NCBI GenBank assembly: GCA_017861495.1
Contig: JAGFXW010000009.1
Span: 1 to 26,757, forward strand
From: Bacillota bacterium
GTDB lineage: Bacteria > Bacillota_C > Negativicutes > CTSoil-072
Length of the DNA stretch: 26,757 nucleotides
Direction of reading: 5' to 3'
Numbering within the stretch: position 1 is the stretch's first letter; each line of letters starts with the position of its first letter. A model generated the notes under the pieces. The model was given only the letters and a program-made list of their open reading frames with translations, was not told the origin of the DNA and did not search any database. This document shows positions 14,281-21,705 of this stretch, piece by piece. The position numbers were made by a program, and so were the translations under genes.

Positions 14281-14556
14281 ATGTCGGAAAGACTGAGTTT
14301 GGAAGAAGTACTTCGGGAGCATGGGGTTCCTTTGATTACGCTGGGGGTCAAAGCGTCCGAAGAAGAGTGTCTGAAGTTGAGGGAACGGTTAATGGCGATT
14401 CGAAATTTGACGGCAGGAAAGGAGCAGGGTTTTTTAGAAGTGGCGTGTACTTTTTATGTGGATGTGCACGATATTGACCGGTACCTATCCGGCGAACTGC
14501 CAAATTTGGCGGAAATCTACGCTTTCCCGGAAGATATAAAATCGTATAAGGAGTAA
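14281..14556 (+). CDS. Small protein of unknown function, first gene under the Mn riboswitch
   Basis: I do not recognise this 91-residue protein. It has no signal peptide or membrane segment and is acidic (many Glu/Asp), with one His (HDIDRYL region) and two Cys. The ATG at 14281 follows GAGGGAG by about nine bases, and codon use matches its neighbours, so it is a real gene. A helical region (SLEEVLREHG, EEECLKLRERLMAI) is followed by a shorter part with VDVHDIDRYLSGELPNLAEIYAF. It begins just after the Mn2+ riboswitch terminator and ends four bases before the next gene, so it is very probably Mn-induced. It does not look like a transporter. Confidence 0.75.
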   Translation: MSERLSLEEVLREHGVPLITLGVKASEEECLKLRERLMAIRNLTAGKEQGFLEVACTFYVDVHDIDRYLSGELPNLAEIYAFPEDIKSYKE

Positions 14557-14560
14557 TGAA

Positions 14561-15034
14561 ATGAAAAAATTACTAGTAGTAACGTTTATGCTTATCTTTG
14601 CTTTTCAATCGGTGGGATTAGCTGCTGTCAGCGGATCGAAACGATCATCCGCGCCGAAATCTTCGCCCAGCATTTCGCAGCCGTCAACCGGTTCTTCTTC
14701 AACGTCTACCAGCACGACGTCAGGCTATAAACCTTCCGCGCCGGCCAGCAGTTACAGTGATAAGGCGCCGGCTGCCGCAACGAAGACCCAGCAACAGGCA
14801 CAGCAGTCAACGGGCAGCAGCTTTTTGCGCAACGCCGGAATGTTTGGCGGCGGCATGCTGTTAGGGAGCATGCTCGGCAGCATGTTCGGCTTTGGTTCGT
14901 CCGGTATGTTTGCTTCCATAATGGGCATGTTATTTAACGTAATGGCGATTGGCCTGCTGTTTATGGCCGGCCGGTATTTATGGAATCGTTTCCAGGAAAG
15001 CAGAAGGAAGAAAGACGAGCAAAGGCTGCGTTAA
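14561..15034 (+). CDS. Exported Ser/Thr-rich membrane protein, Gly-rich hydrophobic core
   Basis: A 157-residue protein with a clear signal peptide (MKKLLVVTFMLIFAFQSVGLA, cleavage near 21-22). A low-complexity Ser/Thr/Pro/Ala/Gln region follows (about 25-87), then a Gly/Met-rich hydrophobic stretch (about 91-137: GGGMLLGSMLGSMFGFG, then MGMLFNVMAIGLLFMAG) and a basic tail (RRKKDEQRLR). The pattern resembles the N-terminal part of bacterial Tim44-like or YraN-neighbour membrane proteins, but the Tim44 domain itself is absent. Ribosome site AGGAG is seven bases before the ATG, and the gene starts four bases after the previous stop, so they are one operon under the Mn2+ riboswitch. The function is unknown; a cell-envelope role is a guess. 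Confidence 0.8.
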   Translation: MKKLLVVTFMLIFAFQSVGLAAVSGSKRSSAPKSSPSISQPSTGSSSTSTSTTSGYKPSAPASSYSDKAPAAATKTQQQAQQSTGSSFLRNAGMFGGGMLLGSMLGSMFGFGSSGMFASIMGMLFNVMAIGLLFMAGRYLWNRFQESRRKKDEQRLR

Positions 15035-15045
15035 GAGATAAAAAC

Positions 15046-15092
15046 AAAAACGGTATGAAGGCCAATCGGTCTCCATACCGTTTTTTGTTTTT
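15046..15092 (+). terminator. Intrinsic terminator after the Mn-riboswitch operon
   Basis: A 12-bp stem AAAAACGGTATG/CATACCGTTTTT (15046-15057 with 15074-15085) followed by more Ts. It closes the two-gene transcript. The rest of the gap to 15290 holds a 13-bp palindrome TATGCTAAGCATA (15208-15220) but no promoter I can defend. Confidence 0.85.
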
Positions 15093-15290
15093 CTGCGTCT
15101 TGAATTTCCGCTTTTCATAGTCCAGGCAGGTTGCAATAGACCGGCGTTTTTTACAGCAGGAAAGTAGGCGCCCCGCTCTTTTTCTATTCTCTGAAATAAA
15201 TTTGTGGTATGCTAAGCATAGTAAAATTTTTCTGTTAGTTTACGAGTCTGCGTTCATCATTATTGTAGAGAGGTTAATTGGAGGGACGTC

Positions 15291-18239
15291 ATGAAACGGT
15301 TTGAAGATTTGAAAGCCAGATTTTCCAGTGTTCATGATCTAATGCAGTTTAGGGTTACGGAGATCCTTTTGATTTCTACCCCGTACGATGGATTTGTCCT
15401 GGAAGAAGACGGGCAATTGGCTGAACAGATTTACAATCAGTTTGTGGATTTGAGCATTCCCTTTATTCCTCGAATCCATAGAGTTTCCAGCCGGGAAGAA
15501 GCGCTCGAAGCGTTGGCGGCCAGACCGGTTCATTTGATTATCACAATGGCGCGTATGAGTGACCTGAGTTCGTTTGCGTTTGAAAAAACAGTAAAGGCGG
15601 CCTATCCGGCGATACCGATTGTTATGTTGTCCTATGAATGGATGACGGATGAAATGGTGGCGGAGATCCGGGCAAGCCAATGCATTAACCGGGTTTTTTA
15701 CTGGTCGGGCGATAGCAAAATTTTATTTGCGATTATTAAATACATTGAAGATCAATACAATATAGAGGCCGATAGCAAACAAGGCGTGCAAGTCATACTG
15801 CTGGTTGAAGATTCGCCGCTGTATTATTCACAAATTCTGCCGCTGATGTACACTGAGATCTTGACCCAAACCCGGTATTTGGTCCAGCATGCCATGAATA
15901 TGCGGCATGGACTGTTACGGGTTCGTTTGCGGCCAAAGATTTTGCTTGCTGAAACGTATGAAGAAGCGTTGGCAATGATTACGCAATACCGGCATAATTT
16001 ATTGGGTGTAATTTCTGATGCCGGTTTTCCGAAGGATGGGAAGGCCAATGCAACGGCCGGTATTGATTTGGCTCTGGCGGTACGGGACATGGTTGGTGAT
16101 TTCCCTTTTGTGCTGCAGTCGGAGGACGGCGCGAACGAGGATAAGGCGAAAAAGATCAAGGTTCATTTTCTGAATAAAAATTCACCGAATTTATTTCACG
16201 AAATGCGGGCATTCATTCTTGAAAACTATGGCTTTGGATCCTTTGTTTTTCGCTATCCAAGCGGCGAACGGATTGGTGAAGCTGCGGATATCACAAATTT
16301 TGAACGCATGATTCAAACCGCGCCGGACGAAAGCTTGTATTATCATGCGGTAAGCCATCATTTTTCGCGCTGGTTTCGCGCCCGGGCCGAATTTGAGGTC
16401 GCGGACCGGCTGCGCTGCATCGATGTTACGGCGGAGTTTTCCGATATTGCGGATATTCGGAAATATATTCTGGCTGTTTTGAAGGAGTATTTTCAAGAAT
16501 ATCAGTCCGGTGTAATACTGGATTTTGAAGGATTAACGCAAAAAGACAGGGAAAATGTTTTTATCAAACTGGGGGGCGGCTCCCTGGGCGGCAAAGCCAG
16601 AGGGATTGCCTTTATGCAATCGTTGCTCGCCAAAGCCCAGTTGACGGATAAATACGAGGATATCAAGGTCAAGGTGCCGCGTTCTTTTGTCATTGGCAGC
16701 GGTGTGTTCGAACAGTTCATCGCCGAAAACCATTTGTATGATTTTGTGAAAAATACGAGCGATGAAGCGGAAATTGCCAATCGTTTTCTGGCGGGTGAAC
16801 TGCCGGAACCCGTGCAGCAGAATATAATGCTATTCATTCAATATTTGCATTGCCCATTGGCTGTTCGTTCCTCCAGCATCCTCGAAGATTCCAGGGTGTT
16901 GCCGTTTGCCGGCATTTATAAGACGTACCTGTTGCCGAACTGCCATGAACAACAAACGGTTCGTTATAAACAGCTTACCGATGCCATAAAATTGGTATTT
17001 GCTTCCGTGTTTTATGTCGGACCTGCCCGGTATGCAAAAAATGCCGGTATCCGGCTCGAAGAAGAGAAAATGGCTGTTTTAATTCAAGAATTAGTTGGAG
17101 AACGTTACGGCGACCTGTATTATCCGGTGATTTCCGGGGTTGCTCAATCTTACAATTTTTATCCCTACTATCCCATGAAGGCGGAAGAAGGGGCGGTCAG
17201 CCTGGCATTAGGGTTGGGGAAAGCGATTGTGGAGGGCGGACAAGCGCATTGGTTTTCGCCGGCTTATCCGCAAATGAACCCGCTGTATTCGACACCGGAG
17301 GAATATTTTGAACGATCCCAACGAAAATTCTACGCTCTGGATTTGCAAACTACAGGTGACAGCATTTTGAGTGCGGATGACAGCGCCAATTATGCCTTGG
17401 TGCCGGTTGTCCGCGCCGAGCAGGATGGTACCTTGAAATATGTCGGAAGTACGTATTCGATCGAAAATGATTTGATCTATGATGATATCAATGAACAAGG
17501 GCCCAAGGTGGTAACGTTCGCGCCGATTCTCAAAGACCACAAATTACCGCTCACCAATATCGTGAAAGATTTGCTGCGGATGGGCCAGCAATCGTTCGGG
17601 ACCGATGTTGAAATTGAATTTGCGGTTACCATTCCGCAAACCCAAGATAAAGTGAAAGAGTTTCATCTGCTGCAAATCCGTCCGATGGCTGCCGGCCAGG
17701 GAGAGGGGCGGATCCGGCTTGATGAACGGGAGAAATTATGGTGTTACAGCGGCCACACGATTGGCAACGGCATTTATCAGGACATCCATGATATTATCTT
17801 TGTCAATCCGGAAACCTTTGCCTTGCAGGATAGCATTGAAATTGCGCCGGAAATAGGAAGACTGAACCACTTGTTGTACAAGGAAGGACGCCGGTGCATC
17901 CTGATCGGGTTTGGGAGGATGGGCACAACGGATCGGTGGTTGGGAATCCCAGTGAGTTGGCCGCAAATGTCGCAGGCCAAAATCATCGTCGAGGTTGACA
18001 GGCCGGATTTGCAGCCGGAACCTTCCTTGGGCAGTCATTTCTTTCATAACCTGACAGCGGCCAAGATGGGGTATTTTCATATCCAAGCCGGTGATGCGGC
18101 TGAGGACCGGATTGACTGGCAATGGCTGATGAACCAGCCGGTATTGGAAGCGACAAAACGAGTGCGCCTGATTCGGCGGGAAAAGCCGTTTCTGGTGAAG
18201 ATCGACGGGCGTGAGTTCCAGGGCGGCATCTATCGATAA
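15291..18239 (+). CDS. Receiver-like/PEP-synthase ATP-binding-domain fusion protein
   Basis: A 982-residue soluble protein. Residues about 22-155 look like a degenerate receiver (ITMARMS where the phospho-Asp should be). Residues about 167-310 look like an intact receiver, with VEDS (E173, D174), D243 in VISDAGFP and K296 in FLNKNS. Residues about 425-800 are the ATP-grasp nucleotide-binding part of PEP synthase/pyruvate phosphate dikinase: GGGSLGGKARG (428-438), PLAVRSSSILEDS (522-534), LGLGKAIVEGG (640-650) and LLQIRPM (793-799). The swivelling phospho-His domain and the PEP/pyruvate barrel are absent, so it cannot be a normal PEP synthase. It may be a signalling protein that transfers phosphate from ATP. 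GGAGGGAC precedes the ATG. It is followed 34 bp later by two acetyltransferase genes. Confidence 0.85.
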   Translation: MKRFEDLKARFSSVHDLMQFRVTEILLISTPYDGFVLEEDGQLAEQIYNQFVDLSIPFIPRIHRVSSREEALEALAARPVHLIITMARMSDLSSFAFEKTVKAAYPAIPIVMLSYEWMTDEMVAEIRASQCINRVFYWSGDSKILFAIIKYIEDQYNIEADSKQGVQVILLVEDSPLYYSQILPLMYTEILTQTRYLVQHAMNMRHGLLRVRLRPKILLAETYEEALAMITQYRHNLLGVISDAGFPKDGKANATAGIDLALAVRDMVGDFPFVLQSEDGANEDKAKKIKVHFLNKNSPNLFHEMRAFILENYGFGSFVFRYPSGERIGEAADITNFERMIQTAPDESLYYHAVSHHFSRWFRARAEFEVADRLRCIDVTAEFSDIADIRKYILAVLKEYFQEYQSGVILDFEGLTQKDRENVFIKLGGGSLGGKARGIAFMQSLLAKAQLTDKYEDIKVKVPRSFVIGSGVFEQFIAENHLYDFVKNTSDEAEIANRFLAGELPEPVQQNIMLFIQYLHCPLAVRSSSILEDSRVLPFAGIYKTYLLPNCHEQQTVRYKQLTDAIKLVFASVFYVGPARYAKNAGIRLEEEKMAVLIQELVGERYGDLYYPVISGVAQSYNFYPYYPMKAEEGAVSLALGLGKAIVEGGQAHWFSPAYPQMNPLYSTPEEYFERSQRKFYALDLQTTGDSILSADDSANYALVPVVRAEQDGTLKYVGSTYSIENDLIYDDINEQGPKVVTFAPILKDHKLPLTNIVKDLLRMGQQSFGTDVEIEFAVTIPQTQDKVKEFHLLQIRPMAAGQGEGRIRLDEREKLWCYSGHTIGNGIYQDIHDIIFVNPETFALQDSIEIAPEIGRLNHLLYKEGRRCILIGFGRMGTTDRWLGIPVSWPQMSQAKIIVEVDRPDLQPEPSLGSHFFHNLTAAKMGYFHIQAGDAAEDRIDWQWLMNQPVLEATKRVRLIRREKPFLVKIDGREFQGGIYR

Positions 18240-18273
18240 AATTACAGCATTTTTAAAAAGTTGGAGGGTGAGT

Positions 18274-18696
18274 ATGCAATATTTTGTTCAAGACCATTGC
18301 GACGGAATTGACTGGCAGGCAGTTTACCATGTGCTGCAGGAAGTCGGTTTGGGTTCGCACTCGCTGGAGTTGACCCAGAAGGCGTTTGAGAATAGTTTTC
18401 GGGTGGTATTTATTTTTGACCAAAACCAACTGATCGGCGTCGGCCGGGCAATTTCCGACGGGGCGTATGAAGCGGCGGTTTACGATATTGCTGTTTTGCC
18501 TGCTTATCAAGGGAAACAGGTCGGTAAACTGATCATTCATGAAATTCAAAACGGTTTGCCTGACATTAATATCATCCTATATGCAAGACCCGGCGTTGAA
18601 AATTTCTATAAAAAGCTGGGGTATTCCAGGATGCTTACCGGTATGGCAAAGTTTCACAGGGAAGAGCGGATGCGGGAGCGAAAATTCATTGAATGA
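18274..18696 (+). CDS. GNAT-family N-acetyltransferase
   Basis: A 140-residue GNAT protein, expected to move an acetyl group from acetyl-CoA to an unknown amine. Motif A with the CoA pyrophosphate loop is AAVYDIAVLPAYQGKQVGKLI (residues about 67-87; Q-G-K-x-V-G), and the C-terminal part ENFYKKLGYSRM is the usual motif B. The ATG at 18274 follows GGAGGGTG. It lies 34 bp after the PEP-synthase-like fusion and 31 bp before another GNAT gene, in one probable operon. No substrate can be assigned. Confidence 0.88.
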   Translation: MQYFVQDHCDGIDWQAVYHVLQEVGLGSHSLELTQKAFENSFRVVFIFDQNQLIGVGRAISDGAYEAAVYDIAVLPAYQGKQVGKLIIHEIQNGLPDINIILYARPGVENFYKKLGYSRMLTGMAKFHREERMRERKFIE

Positions 18697-18727
18697 AAAG
18701 ACAAGCTTCATGGCGGGAGGAGTAGCT

Positions 18728-19150
18728 TTGGATAGTTGTACCGTTCGGGCAATGCGGTTGGATGATTACTTGGTTGTAATTGATTTTTGGAAACAAACCC
18801 CCGGGCTGCGGTTAAGTGAAGCGGACTCTAAAGAGAACATGGATCTGTTTTTGCAGCGGAATGACGGGTTCAGTTTTGTTGCAGAAGCCGCCGGTCAGTT
18901 GGTCGGTACCATTCTATGCGGACATGATGGCCGGCGCGGTTTTTTATACCATTTGGCGGTACATGGTGGTTATCGAAAAAAAGGGCTAGGCCGGCAGTTG
19001 GTAAGACGATGCCTTGCCAAACTGGCTGCGAACGGAATTGGCAAGTGCCATTTATTTGTGATGGAAGGAAACGATCCTGCCATGGATTTTTGGGAACGGG
19101 TTGGTTTTCAGCGAAGAGACGATATCCACATCTATTCGGCGACTATATAA
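18728..19150 (+). CDS. GNAT-family N-acetyltransferase, second copy
   Basis: Another 140-residue GNAT protein, not a close copy of the first. Motif A reads LYHLAVHGGYRKKGLGRQLV (about 77-96; R-K-K-G-L-G), and the end has PAMDFWERVGFQRRDD. The best start is the TTG at 18728, with GGGAGGAG five bases upstream; an ATG at 18710 is in frame but lacks a ribosome site. It resembles YpeA/RimI-like acetyltransferases in general form. The target is unknown. The 205-bp gap after it holds palindromes CTGTAATTTACAG (19211-19223) and TGAAATATTTCA (19230-19241), but no clear terminator. Confidence 0.87.
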   Translation: MDSCTVRAMRLDDYLVVIDFWKQTPGLRLSEADSKENMDLFLQRNDGFSFVAEAAGQLVGTILCGHDGRRGFLYHLAVHGGYRKKGLGRQLVRRCLAKLAANGIGKCHLFVMEGNDPAMDFWERVGFQRRDDIHIYSATI

Positions 19151-19355
19151 GCGGGTTGCAATATTTATTGTCAGCGGCTACAATAAAATTAATTATGGCG
19201 AAGCGGGTACCTGTAATTTACAGAATAAATGAAATATTTCACAAACTATTTTGTTGAAGCAGGGTACTTTTCTTTGGCGGTGTTTTATTTTTCATAAGTC
19301 AGGACAAAACGGCAGGTAGTCTTTTGTGCAAAAAACGAAGATGGGCGGGTGTCAA

Positions 19356-21398
19356 ATGGCGAGTTGTGCTCAAACTATGAATGCTGCAGTCAACACGTTT
19401 ACTGAATGGACAAAGTTTACAACAACGGTACACACAGTGGGTAGGGACCAACATTTTGCTGTGAAAAAAGAAATTCTTGCCTCATGGTCACGTTGTCGTC
19501 AGGCCAAAGTGGAGCCGAATGTGTATCGCATTCATAGCCGTCTTAACGGAGCAGCCCTTCAAGTCATGCTAAAGCGAAATTCGGAATTAATTGCGATTGC
19601 CAAGCCGTTCATGAAAAATTTATACAGGATTGTTGCCGGTTCCGGGTTTGTTGTCGCTTTGACCGATGCGCGCGGGAATATTATGGAAATTTTGGGCGAT
19701 CAAGATATGCTGACGAATCCAATGACGGAGAGTTTTTACCAGGGGGCAAGCTGGAGCGAAGAGGAAGCCGGTACGAACGCGATCGGCACGGCGTTAGTGA
19801 TCCAAAAGCCGATCCAAGTGACTGGACCTGAGCATTATTGCCGCATGCATCACTGTATCACCTGTTCCGCTGCGCCGATCTTTGATCCGAAGGGAAATCT
19901 TCTCGGAATTTTGGATATTTCCGGCGCTTCCACCGCCGCTCATCTTCATACGTTGGGTATGGTAGTAGCTGCTACGGAAGCTATTATGGCCCAACTGGAT
20001 ATCCGCAAGAAAAACAATGAACTCAATGTTACGAATAAACGCTTGACCAACATTTTTAATACGATGTCTGACGGAGTGATCATGGTTGACAGCAATGGTA
20101 TAATTACCGACCTAAACCCGATCGTCCCCCAAATTCTTGATTCCGTACCGGGAAAAGCCGAAGTGAAGCCGGGCGCTTCCATCGAATGTTTTTTTGGTTC
20201 GAAACATACGATCCTCCGAAAAATGTTACGCTGTAAGGAATCGTTTGCTGACATTGAAATTATGTTTGATACAGGAAATGGCCTGAACCATTATTTAGCA
20301 TCCGGCGCGCCGGTTACCAGTGAACTGGGAGATGTATCAGGTGCTGTAATTGTAATACGGCCGATCCAACAGGTGCAAAGTTTGGTAAACCGGTTCAGCG
20401 GCCATTATGGGACGCTGCATTTCAGTGATATTATGGGGGAGAGCAAACCGATTTTGGAAGCGGTCCGCGTGGCGTCGTTAGCTGCAACCACCACGGCGAA
20501 TGTATTGTTGCAAGGAGAAAGCGGGACCGGCAAGGAAATCTTTGCCCAAGCGATCCATAATCGGGGTGAACGATCTGCCGGACCGTTCATTGCAGTGAAT
20601 TGCGGCGCGTTGCCGAGGGAATTGATTGGCAGCGAGTTGTTTGGTTACGCAGAAGGAGCTTTTACCGGCGCAAAGCGCGGTGGAAAACCGGGGAAATTTG
20701 AACTGGCTTCCGGCGGCACGTTATTTTTGGATGAGATCGGCGATATGCCGTTGGAACAGCAAGTTGCCTTGTTGCGGGTGCTGCAGGAACGAAAGGTAAA
20801 CCGGATTGGCTGTGAGAAAGAAATCCCGGTCGATGTCCGGGTGATATGCGCGACGAATAAATGTTTGCTGGAAGAAGTGGAGAAAGGAACCTTCCGCAAA
20901 GATTTATACTATCGGTTAAACGTGATATCAATTACCATCCCTCCTTTGCGGGAACGGTCGGAGGATATTGCTTTGCTGTTCAATTATTTTCTGGAAAAAT
21001 TAGATAAGCATTGTCGGCGGTTTGAAGTTAGTCCCAAAGTCATAGAAAAAATAATCCGCTATGATTGGCCGGGGAATGTCCGTGAATTGCAGAATGTGGT
21101 GGAACGAATTGTGAGTTTGACCGAGGGCGGCCTGGTAACTCTGGATAACTTGCCGAAAGAATTGCGCGATTGGCAGCCGGAACGTGTAAAAATAATCAAC
21201 AAACCAGTTGCAGAAGAACTGGGCGGGGTCAGTTACATGGCGGAATGGCGGCAGCGGGTTTGGGAAGAAAATGAGCGGAAAGAGATCCTCGTATTGTTGT
21301 CGAACCATCGGGGGAATGTGAGTTTGACGGCCCGGGCCATGGGGATTTCGCGCAATACGTTGTACCGCAAAATGAAACAATATGCGATTTATAATTAG
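19356..21398 (+). CDS. AcoR-like sigma-54-dependent activator (GAF-PAS-AAA+-Fis)
   Basis: A 680-residue enhancer-binding protein. An N-terminal GAF region of AcoR type covers about 75-215 (EEEAGTNAIGTAL, HCITCSAAPIFD, LGILDISGAS). A PAS domain follows at about 232-345 (FNTMSDGVIMVDSNGIITDLN). The AAA+ domain has Walker A GESGTGKE, the sigma-54 contact loop GAFTGA, Walker B GGTLFLDEIGDM and the arginine region RKDLYYRLNV. The end is a Fis-type helix-turn-helix (VSLTARAMGISRNTLYRKM). It therefore senses a small ligand and drives RNA polymerase-sigma-54. The start is uncertain: ATG 19356 has GGGTG upstream, while GTG 19326 is also possible. A sigma-54 promoter and two in-phase repeat sites lie just downstream, before the molybdenum operon, which is the probable target. 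Confidence 0.93.
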   Translation: MASCAQTMNAAVNTFTEWTKFTTTVHTVGRDQHFAVKKEILASWSRCRQAKVEPNVYRIHSRLNGAALQVMLKRNSELIAIAKPFMKNLYRIVAGSGFVVALTDARGNIMEILGDQDMLTNPMTESFYQGASWSEEEAGTNAIGTALVIQKPIQVTGPEHYCRMHHCITCSAAPIFDPKGNLLGILDISGASTAAHLHTLGMVVAATEAIMAQLDIRKKNNELNVTNKRLTNIFNTMSDGVIMVDSNGIITDLNPIVPQILDSVPGKAEVKPGASIECFFGSKHTILRKMLRCKESFADIEIMFDTGNGLNHYLASGAPVTSELGDVSGAVIVIRPIQQVQSLVNRFSGHYGTLHFSDIMGESKPILEAVRVASLAATTTANVLLQGESGTGKEIFAQAIHNRGERSAGPFIAVNCGALPRELIGSELFGYAEGAFTGAKRGGKPGKFELASGGTLFLDEIGDMPLEQQVALLRVLQERKVNRIGCEKEIPVDVRVICATNKCLLEEVEKGTFRKDLYYRLNVISITIPPLRERSEDIALLFNYFLEKLDKHCRRFEVSPKVIEKIIRYDWPGNVRELQNVVERIVSLTEGGLVTLDNLPKELRDWQPERVKIINKPVAEELGGVSYMAEWRQRVWEENERKEILVLLSNHRGNVSLTARAMGISRNTLYRKMKQYAIYN

Positions 21399-21440
21399 TG
21401 GCAAACTGTTTTATAAGTGTATTAAGAATGTTCTTTCAAT

Positions 21441-21510
21441 GTGACACTTTTGAACAGTTATAAACGGAAGATTGATCGAATTCCTTTAGTAGAGTGACAG
21501 TTTTGAACAG
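21441..21510. promoter_or_regulatory. Two upstream activator sites for the sigma-54 activator
   Basis: GTGACACTTTTGAACAG (21441-21457) and GTGACAGTTTTGAACAG (21494-21510) match at 16 of 17 positions. They are 53 bp apart, five helical turns, so both face the same side of DNA. They lie about 120-190 bp upstream of the -24/-12 promoter at 21630, the usual enhancer distance. Binding by the AcoR-like protein is inferred. Confidence 0.7.
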
Positions 21511-21575
21511 AAAATTAAATATTATTAATGCTGAACTGTGCATTATTCTTCTCTTTAACCATGTAATCACTGATT

Positions 21576-21626
21576 AAGAGGCTGTAAAAAACTGACTGTA
21601 GTTTTTTACAGCCTCTTTGTTTTCAT
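21576..21626 (+). terminator. Intrinsic terminator after the sigma-54 activator gene
   Basis: A perfect 18-bp stem (21576-21593 with 21600-21617), a 6-base loop and a T-rich tail. It isolates the regulator from the molybdenum operon, so that operon depends on its own sigma-54 promoter four bases further on. Confidence 0.9.
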
Positions 21627-21629
21627 TTT

Positions 21630-21645
21630 TGGCATAATGTATGCA
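21630..21645 (+). promoter_or_regulatory. Sigma-54 (-24/-12) promoter of the aldehyde oxidoreductase operon
   Basis: TGGCATAATGTATGCA matches TGGCAC-N5-TTGCW at all invariant positions: GG at 21631-21632 and GC at 21643-21644, with the exact ten-base spacing. Transcription would start near 21657, about 50 bases before the first gene. A sigma-54 activator gene and paired upstream sites are adjacent. Confidence 0.85.
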
Positions 21646-21705
21646 TTGAATATAGTCAAAACTTGAAATATTCACAAAACAATGCGGGGGTAAGGAGGAT
21701 CGTTG

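Noticed and set aside
15291..18239. Annotation as phosphoenolpyruvate synthase
   Set aside because: Only the ATP-binding half is present; the phospho-His and PEP/pyruvate domains are missing and two receiver-like domains take the N-terminus.
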